Source: Nageia nagi (Eukaryota > Pinophyta). From it: 64,000 nucleotides of DNA. The notes under the pieces were generated by a model. That model was not told the DNA's origin, did no database searches, and saw only the letters and a program-made list of their open reading frames with translations. This document shows positions 24,135 to 35,680 of the stretch, in pieces; the stretch's first letter is position 1; each line of letters opens with the position of its first letter. The stretch is taken from the NCBI GenBank assembly GCA_050084985.1, contig JBITNC010000001.1:36394001-36458000 (forward strand), read 5' to 3'. The position numbers were made by a program, and so were the translations under genes.

Positions 24135-25890
24135 ATGAACATATCAAGGTTCAAGAAGTTGACATATGATAATATTTGCAATGAACCCATCCATCCAAGT
24201 GTCCCTAAGAAGAAATTACCTTACAACTTTGAAATACCTAAGATAATTCCTTTTACAAGAAATAAGGATCCTAAGGAACATTTGAGGTGGTTTAAGTTTT
24301 CAAATTACCTAATTTCTAATGATGAGGACTTGATGATACGTTTTTTCCCCATGACGCTTGCAACCCAAGCCTTGGAATGGTATAATAATTTGCCACGACA
24401 TAGTATTTATTCATTTCCTCAATTAGCAAACTTGTTCTTACAACATTTTAGGATTTATATCAAAGAGGAATATTCTATTATAGATCTTGTAGGACTAAAA
24501 CAATCTCAAAATGAATCAATTGTTGACTTTATTTCACGATGAAGGGATATACTCTATGGCATGCCCTATACCTTACCTCAGGAGGAGTTAGTTAAATTAT
24601 TCAGTCAAAATTATTTAAGGCCTATAGCTAGTATATTACAAATCCAACAATATAATACTCTCAAAGAAGTTATTGCTCAAGCAGTTATAATTGAGAAGGT
24701 CAAGATTAAATACAATGAAATAAAAATTATGAGAAAAGAAAAATATAACAAAAATGAGTATTGTAATTATCACCATCAAAGGGGTCATAGTACAAAAAAT
24801 TGTCTAGCATTGAGAAATAGAATTCAAAATTCAATCAAAGATAATAACTTGGAAGTTGAAGACCATAATTCTATTTTAGATCAAAATTTAAAAAATTATC
24901 AAGACTCATTTCCTTCATATCAAGTAAATACGGTATCTATTATACCTAATCATAATCAGGTGACACCTACTTGGAATCCAAGTAATCAACCTATTATAGG
25001 AATAGTTGGAGTTGATATTGGAACTCAAAACATACAAGAAAAACAAATTGATATATCATATAATCAAAAATCCAAAATACAAGTTCCTCCATTGATACAT
25101 CAGCCTATAATTTCTTTTTATGACCATGAGAGACAACCAAACAAGGGACTTCAAGGGTTAGATCCACCTCTCCATGTCATTGGTAAAATAAATGGTAAAA
25201 TTGTTAAGAGGATATTAATACACGAAGGGTTAGATGTTAATATCATATCTACATCAGCATATTACAAATTGAATCTTTTTTTCTCTCATATTTCTTTACC
25301 ATCATTACAAATAAAAGCATTTAATAATGCCTTATGTTCAACAATAGGGTCGATAGTGTTACCCATCACCATTGGATGTAAGACGATACAAACATCATTA
25401 TATATCATTGAAGGGAATAGTGAACAATATAATATTCTTTTAGGTAGACCATTGATTCAAGAAATGGAATGTGTCCCATCTACATTTCATGGTTGTCTAA
25501 AATACATTCATGATGGAGTACTCCATTGTGTACAAAGAGATGAAAATCCATACCCACATTATAATATTACAAAATCATCGAAAATGAAACCTCCTATGCA
25601 AAAGTCAAAGGGGAAATCATCATCCATCTCAGCTAGGCAAGAGCATAATCATAAAGATATGATATGGAAATTAAAATCCAAATATGATTACATCGATGGA
25701 ATGCAATCATCGAAACAACCTAAGAGGGTGGTAGATCATATAATGAAAGAAAACCTAAAGCCTAAGTAAATAAAATATGATAAGTATGGACATCATGTTT
25801 ATCCTCATCACTTGGGGCATGATACTAAACATTGTCACCAATTAAATCATGCCCTTCATGATTTGATGGATGATAGATGATTTGAAGTAG
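24135..25890 (+). pseudogene. gag-protease of element B
   Basis: The gag core has PKEHLRWFKFSNYLISNDED and LATQALEWYNNLP (about 24265-24395), with one TGA at 24540 where the next frame continues as YTLPQEELVKLFSQNYL. A knuckle CNYHHQRGHSTKNC of the CX2HX4HX4C type lies near 24760. The protease follows: KINGKIVKRILIHEGLDVNI (25180), then YNILLGRPLIQEMECVPSTF (25430). Catalytic aspartate in the usual LIDxGS motif is replaced by His (LIHEGL), so the enzyme was dead or has decayed. After a TAA at 25767 the frame goes on to a second knuckle-like stretch, HHLGHDTKHCHQLNHALHDL. Element C has the same gag and protease. Confidence 0.85.
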
Positions 25891-28800
25891 ATATACCTTT
25901 ATTGATAGATAACAATTTACATCATCTACAAAATACATACATACAATCCACACAATTAAACAATGATGAATTATGTTATTTGCATAAGGATATTCAATCT
26001 CCTTCACATCGTTCACATTGGGGTAGTCATCCCCCATCTTACTTTTGATCTCCTCATATTCTATATAGATCACATTGGGGCAATTGCCCTTCATAAAAAA
26101 AAAAAAATCATTAAAACATGATTTAGAAATCACACAAACATCAAAATATGATTAAAAAACTAAAATGATCATATCTAATTTTGAAATAGGTTATAATATG
26201 TTTATGGCATTTCCATGTCTTCCCCTTTTTTCCACCTCATATTCATCCCCCATTATGTTGGAATATTTGAGTATTAGATTATATTCTAACGATTCATCAA
26301 GGCACATATACTATACATTATCCATGATCACTTCCATACCATTATACAAATATGTTTGATACTTATTGTAAAAGAAATAGTTTATGAAATTAATATTCTT
26401 ATTGACTTTACCAACCTTCATCAAGAAATTTTTTGAAACTTTGGATGATAAACAAACATGAATATGATACACTTAAGGTTATTACAGACTCATACACATC
26501 TTCACATTTAAATAATCTTAAAATAGTCAAGAATGAGGTGTTACAAGAACATGATTTCAAGTGAAAGTATTACATGTTCATCCTATTATTCGCTTCATCT
26601 CGAACCCAAGAATCATTTGATAGTTAAAAAAAAAGAGGTGAAAAGAAATGAAAAAAAAAATTACTACATTATATCAATGATTCTTGGGTGATTACAATAT
26701 CCTCTACCAGGGCTATGGATGCCTGACTGGCAGTAGAGCAAGGTTGTAGCGAAATCGAGGGGTTAATCCTCATCAAGGCTATGGATGCCTATCTGGAAAT
26801 GGGGCATACCTTACAAGTGGCAACATGTCCATATTGGTTATCGACCTTCTTTCCTATGGACCTCTATACGTTTCATATGGATGAACTAGCTTATATATTT
26901 TATGCTCTTGTGACAATTAGTTTGAGATTGTCTAGAGATGGAAATAAACATCATTGCACATACATGAGTCTATGATAATTTTGAGAACATAATGACTTTG
27001 TTTTATATCATCTAAAGAAGGAAAAATCTACTGGTGATTGGTTAATATGGTCAACTTGAATATTATGATCATTACATTTCTTCATCATCCCATGCCTCCA
27101 TCCCATACTATTCATTATTACATAGTAATTAATATTACACTTATATTTATCAATGCCTTGATGAGTTGATTAGTTTATCTCTCTAAATACTCAATACACC
27201 CTATGTCCATTCATTTGTTATACTCTTTTCATATTAACATCCACCATCCCCCCATACACATTATATTATATCAACTTTCATATTTTATTATCCAACATCC
27301 ATATATTTCCTAATCCATCTTTACCAATTGTTAAATTGGAGGTGCTTACATATTATTTGAGAAAAGAGCAAGTAATTTCTCTCCCCATTAATATGGGAGT
27401 CAACATTGTTGTTGTTAAAACCTATTGCTTCTATTCTTATCTACAAGTTTAAGCAAGAAACTACCCTTAGTAGATCGATAAAAGTCAACCCTAGAACATT
27501 GTTAAATTTTATAACTTCCATTATTCTTTGAATTGGAAGTCAATGTTCTTTTCCTATCATATCCCATCCATTTCAACCCCTTAGAACATCGTTAAAAAGC
27601 TTCCATCATTCCTTGGGATCGAGAGTAAGAAATTGCTCTTCCCTTTGAATTGGAAGTTGATGTTCTTCTCCCCTTTCCATTCATTATCATCTACCCATAA
27701 ATTGAATGTGTGTTACATCTTGTTCCATATCCTTTGCACATGTTATCATAAAATATAAAGTATTAGTAGCCAAGTTTGATAAATGATACAATCTAATACT
27801 ACAATTTTTCAAATTATTATCCTTAAATTTGAAGATATTTAATAATATCAAAATCAACATTTAAAAAATAAAATACAATAATAATCCCATACGTCTTTAA
27901 TGGGATAATTGTTATCATCATATTCCTCATCATGAATCTTTGATGATATCAAATTATAAACAATTCCATCTTGAAATCTTTGATAATGATTTTTGTAAGA
28001 AATGATAATGAAACCCATTATGTTGGGGCAAATAGCAGAATTATCAAACATTATCTACTTTGAAAAGACTCCACATCACATACATGCTAATGGCAAAGAG
28101 CCTATGGAATAAAGTGTTCCATGAAATAGCATATGTAGGCAAGCATGAGTACCTAGTAAAATGTAGAACTTATTTTCAAAATACTTTGATTGCAAAAATT
28201 CAAAAAGTTTATGTTTGATCATAATTTGGGGCAACTATGATTGTCCATGACCCAAAGCAAATCATTTGCCTCTACCATCAACCAATAAAATCAAGATTTA
28301 AAATATTCATACATAAGTTGATAAACTCAAGTGTACGATTCTTGACTTAACCACTTACCAACCTCAAGTATATTATCACCTACTTATGAGTCTAGTGGTA
28401 TTTGTATAAGTCTACAATGATAACATATTAGTTTGTTTGTATCTTCTTGAGATACATGACTATGTCTGCTCACCACATCATGCCATTAAAAAAAAAAAGA
28501 TAACCAAATAAACATGCAATCTCGATCATAAATAATTTCATCATGAATCCTTGATAGGAAAAACACCATTTATTGTTTATGATCTTACAATGAATCATGA
28601 ACTCCCTAGTTCAAATCATATGTCATGTTATGCATGTTTAGTCATCACTTATTGTTATACGTATTCAGGAAACACTAGTCATCAAAAAACATGATTCCAA
28701 TGATTTTTGTAAAACATATTCTTCTAGAGTAATAACATAATAATCAAAATTCAAATTAGTGCACACAAAGGGGACTTCATGTCATATGCCTAACTCGGTT

Positions 28801-30291
28801 CCATACGTTTCCTTGGGGTAAACACAAGACACCCATGTAATGATATATGGAAATAAGCCTTTAGTACCTATTTCATGTACAACCAATGTGTGTTCAAAAC
28901 ACTTCAATTGCAAAGCTCAAGAAATCATACCTAGATAACTGGGATAAATACAACTTCCCATAACCTAAAATCAAACCTTATGTTCACCTATAAATGATTG
29001 GAACAATAAGGTTAGAATCATTCGTACATTCATCTTACTTGTTCGCTAGCTAATATGTATTAGTTTTTTGAACAATCTATCATCATCATCATTGACATCA
29101 TTGGTTAGTTCAAAAGGGGCCATAATGCTAAGATTAGCACCACAATCAAACTAAGCCTACGATCACATAGTAAGACCATGGCTACATCTCTCTTAAAATG
29201 TACCCAAAACATTGTTAATTACAAAATCAAAAGTTATATGTCTACTCACGGTTAAGGTAATTAAGATTACCTATAACCTAAAATAAGATATTTATGCTCA
29301 ATATGATTCTAAAATACTTATGCAAAAGATCATCACGAAACCTATTTTGCTAGGTCAAAAGCAGAGAAAAATGAAAGATGACTTGTATATACAAAACAAG
29401 CTTTCTATAACATACTCGCTTCGGCATGCGGAGACAAACTAGAGTCTTTTCATGCAACTACCATAAATAGCACACAGTATGGGGATAAACATAAGTGAAG
29501 TTTTGATATACAACATCACTATCTCAAAATTGTATACATCAAATAAGCTTACCATCACATACTTGCTTCGGTATGCAGAGATAAACTAGAGTCTTTTCAT
29601 GCAACCACCATAAATAGCACACAGTATGGAGATTGACACAAGTGTAGTTTTGATGTATTACAATATCATTTTCAAAATGTATCAATTGCAAAAGTTAAAA
29701 AATCATATTCAGTCATGGCAAGGACTATCCTCATGACAACACCAGATGATTAAATGTATATATATAATAAGTTTTGATTTAGAGAAGCTATAATTATATC
29801 CTACTAAAAGATCTTAAGCTTTATACAAAAGAAGATTTTGATGATATTTCTTAAAAATATCATTAACATTTACAAATATCAAAGAAGATAAAATGTGATG
29901 TATCATTGTTACAGGAGATCATCTTGAAACCCTGTTATCGAGACAAAGGACAACACCATCAAACTCATATACTAAAGAGGACTTATATGGCACATGTGTG
30001 CTTAGACATGCAAAATGACATAACAGAAATGTCATGCAACTGTAACACAAGCTCAATATATTATCATACTGAAAATAGTCACTTCTGAAGTATATTCAAA
30101 TTTATTTTCAAAACTACATCAAATGTAAAATGAAAACACATTTTATCATAATTTGATAAATCAAAATTTTGATTCATCTAAGAAATTGAGTCTAAACTTA
30201 TATCATAAAAAAGCAACAATAAATAATCAAGCAACAAAGCTTCTCATTCTATATTTTTGAAATCATCAACCACATTTTCAGTTGATAATTC
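25891..30291 (+). other. 4.4 kb non-coding 3' region of element B
   Basis: Where RT, RNase H and integrase would stand in a complete relative, I find no motif on either strand. The sequence is AT-rich, with only short open stretches lacking domains. It holds a 147-base duplication (29398-29690). Either pol was deleted before B moved or the region is unrelated filler, as in non-autonomous derivatives. Confidence 0.6.
29398..29690 (+). repeat. 147-base tandem duplication in B
   Basis: Two adjacent copies share GCTTCGGYATGC, AACTAGAGTCTTTTCATGCAA and CCATAAATAGCACACAGTATG, offset by 147 bases. Confidence 0.85.
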
Positions 30292-30305
30292 AAAAAGGGG
30301 CAAAA
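30292..30305 (+). promoter_or_regulatory. Polypurine tract of element B
   Basis: AAAAAGGGGCAAAA directly before the 3' LTR start TGTAGACACC. Confidence 0.8.
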
Positions 30306-31154
30306 TGTAGACACCTAAAAATGTCCCTTTTTAACTAGTAAACATTGAAATAATCATAACTCTTTATACAAGCCTCAAATAGGTTTAAAAACCATATTAT
30401 TGGATATCTTTCATCGAGTACATGTAAAACGAGTGGTCACATGACCCCTTTTCGATAAAAATTGGCTATTTGGCGATCATGTTAATATTGTTATAAAAAT
30501 TGAAAACTAGTCATCGACGACCCAAAACAAATGTCGATGTTTTGGGATGATCATCGACATCTATCTAGCAATCACTGGTGACTCTGTAATAGCTGAATAG
30601 AAACCAAAATAGTGAGAGAAAGTTGAAATGTTTCATTCTTCCAAGATGATGTGGATAGAGGGGGTCAGTTACGACCTACATGGGCTTTTCACTTCCCCTT
30701 ACCAGCCTTGGAACATCTCACCTAAAATCTATAAATACAAGCCAATACAAAGCAATAGAGGATCGAACCCCACCCAATTTTTGAAGTAGGGTAATGTTAC
30801 CAAAATCTTGTGAGCTTATACCTTTTATTATTTTATGCTAGTTTCAATTCAATACATGTCATGCATAGCTGCTTTGATGTTATTATCTTTTGCATGTGTG
30901 TAGGATTTACAGGTTGTCCATATCAAGGAGAGAAGCAAGCAAATCAAAAACAATGGAGATCTAATACTCTTATTTTGGCAAATGGCATTTATAAAATTCC
31001 CTTCCAAGGGAAAATTGTGTTTTGAGCTAAAAATCAATATCTATTTACAATTACAACATTTCTACCTATTTTACAAAATTTGAGGTTTAGTGAAAATCTA
31101 AGAATAATTGTATTTTATGTTATTCTACATTCTAGCTCTATTTTCACTGCAACA
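30306..31154 (+). repeat. 3' LTR of element B
   Basis: Pairs with 19834-20681. It starts TGTAGACACC and ends TCACTGCAACA. The next five bases, TGACT, are the right target copy, after which the PMD reading frame resumes. Confidence 0.9.
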
Positions 31155-32770
31155 TGACTGGTGAGATCACGATGATGCTAGAGGATGTCTATAAGATCAC
31201 CAGACTTCCTATCAGGGGGAGGCTAGTGAACATGGTTCCTATTCCCAGCTAGGAATAGGCAGAGGTATGGGTTGCATGGTTGACGGGGTCAGATGAGGTA
31301 AATTATAGGAAGAGGGGTGTGTCCCTAATGAGACATGTGCCAGAGGATCCTCTAGCATGAGGTGACCTACAGATGAGGCTCCTCATTACCTACCTTCTGG
31401 ATGCCATTATCTACCAAGACAAGAGTAGTGAGACCTTCCCCGTGGGCATGGTTCCTATCATATAGGACATGGTGACACACAGATAATGGTATGTGTGGTG
31501 CCCCATAATACTGGTGCAACTCTATCATGACCTCCATGGCTTCGTAGGGGTGGATAGAGGGCGATATAGGTAGCACACTCTATGATACTATAGGTGTGGG
31601 CATATGACCACATCATCATTTCTAGACTGATGACATTGCCCCTAAACCTAGACCAGCCAGATGATGTACCCACCTGGCAACGATGGGCGATGATAGAGGG
31701 ACCAAGCTTCCCTAACATGGACCTAGAGGGATGGTGGGTGCAATTTGACCTATTGTGGTAGGCATAGATATATTGGCATCCCTATCAAAATGGACCAGAG
31801 TGGGTGGAGGACATACAAGAGATGGCATGGGTGAGACACCCTACATACATATAGGCATGTAGGGCACTAGTGGAGCTGTATAGGCCAAAGTAAGTACTTC
31901 GTTAGTTTGGCCTCTAGTAGGGTATACCAAATGACTATAGGATAGTGGTGTGCTACTATCACAACAGGCACCTCCTAGAGGACTATAAGCTAGTACCTGA
32001 CTGGGACTCAGATTGGGAGTCCCCTAGCAAGGACTCTGACTATGGGGTTGATGATGACATGGATGAACCTAACCATATAGAGGGCTACCTAGACTGGTGG
32101 AGGGAACATCATCCTCACCACATAGGTATTCATGATGTCTACTCAGTTGATGATGCAGGAGAGGATGAGGACATAGGGGATATACAAACTAGATGGGATG
32201 CTCCCTACATGGCGGTAGGGTGGGGAGGAGAGAGTAGTCTGATATATGCCCATGACATGTCTCAAGATGTAGGTCATGATGATAATGAGGAGATAGATCT
32301 AGACTAGGATGAGTATGAACTTGAGGATGAGGTGGATACAAATGCAGAGGAGGAAGATGATGATGAGGATGATGATGGTAGCTTATTTTCTCTTTTGCTT
32401 TCTTTTGATTTTCTACTTTCATGATATGTAAAAGACTAACATGATATGTCTATGCTATGTCATAAATGACCAAGACCTTGAGGTTGATATGGCTAGGCTA
32501 CGTGATCAAATTGATTAGAAGGATGCAAAGATCAGAGAGCTAAAGGGTCATCTATGATTCAGAGGAGGAGACTATACTAACATCTATCAGGACCTATAGA
32601 TAGCCAACAAAGAGATCAAAGCCCTCTACGAGTAGCTTCACTAGGTTGAGAGATAGATTGATGAGGAGAAGGCATGGATAGAGAAGTACAAGGCACAGTG
32701 TAGGGGTGGCTCATCTAGCAGGGCTACTAGCTCTAGTGTAGGGGGAGGGGGCTCTAGTAGGAGATTCTAG

Positions 32771-33389
32771 GTCATTTTATGTGATCTCATCCAGTTGTAT
32801 TAAGACTTCCTGTAAATAGAAACATTTTGATTTTTCATGATATATATATATAAAATACAAATTTTGTTACCTGATTGCTCTTGTATGTGTGCTTATGATG
32901 GATGAAACTAATGTTCTATGATTCTTGAAAATGAATTCCAATGACACGACCTACAATTCTGACTTCTCATGCTATGGGGGGAATTGGAACCTTTGAATTT
33001 CTCCTATTTTCCACTAAAAGAGGATCATCGGTGGTCCTATTAGCATGAAATATAATGCTAGTGCTCCTATTATGATGTCATGAAGCTCCATAATCTCTTC
33101 ACCATGATGTCTATTAGTGATATGGACTAACTTTTAGCTTCTCTCTCTTTTTTTTTGTGTTAGTTTAGTCATATCAATCTACCAAATGATACCCTCGGAG
33201 AGCCTAGAGCTCCCACTAGTGCTAGCCTCATTCTATTGTCCCTCTGACTATCTTTCTGAGATCTTGATTCCCTTTTTCATGTGTCCCTAGGCAAATAGTA
33301 TTCCAATACCATGTTGTGGCATTAGGTTCTTATATATCCCCAATTTTTTGTTATTTGTTTGCACTAGAGCCTTTCTTTTTTTTCTTATG
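32771..33389. other. 3' flank of the PMD gene
   Basis: Begins with the likely PMD 3' untranslated region, followed by sequence that may hold the decayed C-terminal end of the minus-strand gag of E. No clear frame. Confidence 0.4.
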
Positions 33390-35076
33390 GTTTGTTGAAT
33401 GAGATAGCCTTATTATCTACTAAATCTTGAATAATATCTCTAAATTTTTGACATTCACATGTTTTATGGCCATGACCCCTGTGATATCTACAAAATCCTC
33501 CTATAATTCTTATGTTTCTTTGATTCACCGATGGTAACTAGATCAAACCTTTTTGCACCAATGACTGTAACAACTCATCATGATCTTCGGTAACTTTGGT
33601 ATATGCTCTAGGGGTCCTCTATTTGGCAAGTCCTTATGACTCTTTGGTTTCTGCAACTATAGCTATCACTTTGGTTGGTATTGGTTTTTCATCTTTCTTA
33701 TGCCCCCATAAACTGATTTTCATCAAGTGTCTCTCTTTTTGGATCATGGATAGGATCATTTCTGCAAGGGGTTATTCTAGATAATTGAAAAATTCAAGCA
33801 TCACCTCATCCCTTAATGACTTTATCAACATCTGCTTCAACTCCTTTTCACTTAACTCTATGTATGTTGCCACTTTCTTCCAAGCTACCACAAACTCTTC
33901 AAATGATTGGTTCTTCCCTTGTCTCATTCTAGCCAAATCCATGATGGTAGGTTTTTTCTTTATACTGTGTTGATACTGATCCAAGAACTCCTATTTTAAC
34001 TATCCATAGCTGGTGATACTTTGGTTCTTTAGGTCATAAAACCATTCTGAAGCTTCTTCTCCTAGACTGAGCTGAAATAACCTAGCCAACATATCTGCAT
34101 CATGAAGGTGACTATAAGATACCTCCTCAAAAATCATGATGTGCATCCTTGGATCACTTATACCATCATACTTACTGAATTTGATGTCTTCACCTTCCCA
34201 TGTTCTTCTTCTGATTCTTGTGCAAAGAGGATGATTTTTTGTTAAATATTTATTTGCTTTTTCATCATGTAACAATGTTAACTTTTTGAGCTGCTCAGCC
34301 ATTGCTTGAAGCTGTGCCATTCTTTGTTCTGCTATCTCTCTTTGCCTCTATTTACCTATGTCATCCTGATTTGACTTCTCTTCTGGAGTTTTACACCCTT
34401 TTGTCTCTTCTTCTTTCTCATGGTCTGATGGTCCTAGGGTGAATCTTAAATTTTGTTCCCTCCATTCCTGTACTAGCTACATCTCTAATTCTCTTATGAT
34501 GATGTCTTTTATGCATGATTATGATTTCTGATAAGATCTCATGCTGATAACCCTTCTTACTTCTCTTCTTTAATCTCTTTTTCTTGATCTAACCAGTAGG
34601 GGTAAGCATCAACCAGTCTTTGTGCTATAGGGTCCATTTCAAGCTCTATCTCTGACTCATCATCTGATTCCTCATTAAAGTGTACCACTTCCTCTTCATC
34701 TGAATACTCATTGTTCACTTCTTCCTATATTATTGTCTCATGATTTCTAAAATATTCAACAAGGGTTAGAGATGACATAGATCCACAAATATTTGATTTG
34801 ATATCCTTAGGAGTGGAAATTCATTGGTTAAAGCATGGCACATAAAATTTCTCACAATCTTCTATAATAGTCAAAGTTGATTTGATGAAAGATGCTCTAA
34901 TGATTGATGTGAGATTGTTTGTGGTTTTGAATTTCCATAGGTAGTGGAAAGAGTATGTTGTGCTAGTGTCTATAGCAAATTTGTAGAACATCCCAAAATC
35001 TTTCATAAACTATTGCACTAGCCTAAGTTTTTCTTTGGTAAGGTTCCAGTTGTTGAATCTGTTGGGTTGGTACATG
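33390..35076 (-). pseudogene. gag relic of element E
   Basis: The probable start is the ATG at 35076. An N-terminal region (FMKDFGMFYKFAIDTSTTYS, then an acidic HFNEESDDESEIELEMD stretch near 34650) leads to the gag core at 34320-33772: EDIKFSKYDGISDPRMHIMI, then EEASEWFYDL, then FEEFVVAWKKVATYIELSEK. A zinc knuckle CRYHRGHGHKTCEC follows near 33480, with C, H, H and C at the CX2HX4HX4C positions. Several stops and short frame changes break it. It is diverged from the gags of B/C and D, so E is a separate family. No protease or RT follows on this strand. Confidence 0.75.
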
Positions 35077-35100
35077 GTTCCCTTGTTTGGTACTTTTGAA

Positions 35101-35680
35101 ATTTAAATTTTTAAATGAAAGAAAAAAAAAGATATACCTTTAGTTAAATTTAAAATTTATTATAAGGTTAGAAAAATAAATTTAATGGGGTAAAAGTTGA
35201 AAATAAGTGTCCATATTATTGCCACATAGGGTTAACAGTAAAAACACTATTAGATAGAGACTAAAGTCTCCTTATGGTATGACATGATATTTAATAGCTA
35301 GAAAAATAATAGAGTAATAACCCTACTTAATTATTTATTTTTGTGTTAGGTGTGGATAATAGTTGGCACTAAATTATCAACTAGTGAAAAAGATTTCAAA
35401 GTATTAAATGCCATTATTATCATCCTTTAAGCAAATCTAATACAAAATTATTGAAGGTATGAAGAGACATCCATTTTAACACATTTGAGTCCCTTTAGCT
35501 ATAAATAAAGGATTCAAGCATTGGAAAAATACCAACAATAGATACCTATCTATCTCTTGCTATTTTCATTTTGTTTTGGTTATTCTCAAGCTTGGTGTAG
35601 AATTACATGAAGAAAAGAAGTCTCTCTTTCCTCTTCAAGTCCAAGTGCATTCTTTTAAGGTAGTCCTATTTTAAGATATT
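35101..35680 (+). other. LTR-like promoter segment
   Basis: TATAAATA at 35500-35507 is followed by a leader-like pyrimidine-rich stretch and a possible splice donor near 35659. This looks like the promoter part of a plus-strand LTR, possibly the continuation of the F LTR broken at 16978. No paired copy is visible. Confidence 0.35.

Larger units (their letters stand above)
19834..31154 (+). mobile_element. Element B: gag-protease Ty3/gypsy element without pol
   Basis: Bounded by two very similar LTRs (848 and 849 bases) and flanked by TAACT (19829-19833) and TGACT (31155-31159), a five-base target duplication with one mismatch. It has a primer site, repeat-rich leader, long N-terminal frame, gag, zinc knuckle and protease, then about 4.4 kb with no RT, RNase H or integrase, and a polypurine tract. 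At 11.3 kb it resembles the non-autonomous TR-GAG or LARD-like class. It is the least decayed coding copy in the window and the innermost insertion, so probably the youngest. Confidence 0.85.
19201..32770 (+). pseudogene. Plant mobile domain (PMD) gene, three exons, split by B
   Basis: Exon 1 is 19201-19272, exon 2 is 19624-19833 resuming at 31160-32377, and exon 3 is 32475-32770. Splice phases agree at both introns, and the frame is continuous across element B once one target copy is removed. The conserved PMD core is visible: MERWDLNSNTFHL just before B, then EDVYKITRLPIRG after it; further on LNLDQPDDVPTW, an LYRP..VLR.FGL..GIP block (31880-31935), a DWDSDWESPSKDSDYG acidic tail, and in exon 3 a coiled coil (ARLRDQID, ANKEIKALYE) with a Gly/Ser-rich end. 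I read about 600 codons. Decay comprises about 19 TAG, 3 TGA and 3 TAA stops and one frameshift near 31560. PMD proteins (MAIN/MAIL type) act in plant gene and transposon silencing, and many copies are TE-borne. The role of this copy is unknown. Confidence 0.75.
16979..35100 (-). mobile_element. Element E: gag-bearing LTR element with antisense PMD gene
   Basis: A minus-strand element. Its 3' LTR is at 16979-17882, the polypurine tract at 17883-17895, then 44-base tandem repeats, then the PMD pseudogene on the opposite strand (19201-32770, itself split by B), then gag (35076 down to 33390). Without B it is about 6.8 kb. No protease, RT, RNase H or integrase is visible, so it would be non-autonomous. 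The 5' LTR expected right of 35100 is absent, so the element is truncated or rearranged there. That PMD and gag belong to one element is inferred from position: both lie inside the 3' LTR with nothing between them that marks another boundary. Confidence 0.55.

Noticed and set aside
26700-27000. A tRNA or small RNA gene in the less AT-rich patch of B's 3' region
   Set aside because: The two similar GCTATGGATGCCT stretches do not form a cloverleaf with recognisable A and B boxes.
30849-31037. Conserved 62-codon minus-strand frame present in both B LTRs
   Set aside because: Its duplicate at 20376-20564 exists only because the LTRs are copies; it lies in the transcribed part of the LTR with no recognisable domain.
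31367-31718. Minus-strand open frames within PMD exon 2
   Set aside because: The plus strand carries the conserved PMD text; the minus frames are open by composition.
32189-32422. His/Pro-rich minus-strand frame
   Set aside because: It mirrors the Asp/Glu-rich acidic tail of PMD (GAT/GAG codons read backwards) and has no other support.
19201-32770. Recoded UAG (glutamine) as an alternative genetic code
   Set aside because: TAG dominates the stops in PMD, but TAA and TGA stops and frameshifts also break the same gene and all pol relics, and plant-type LTR elements and introns are present. Deamination of methylated CAG explains it better.
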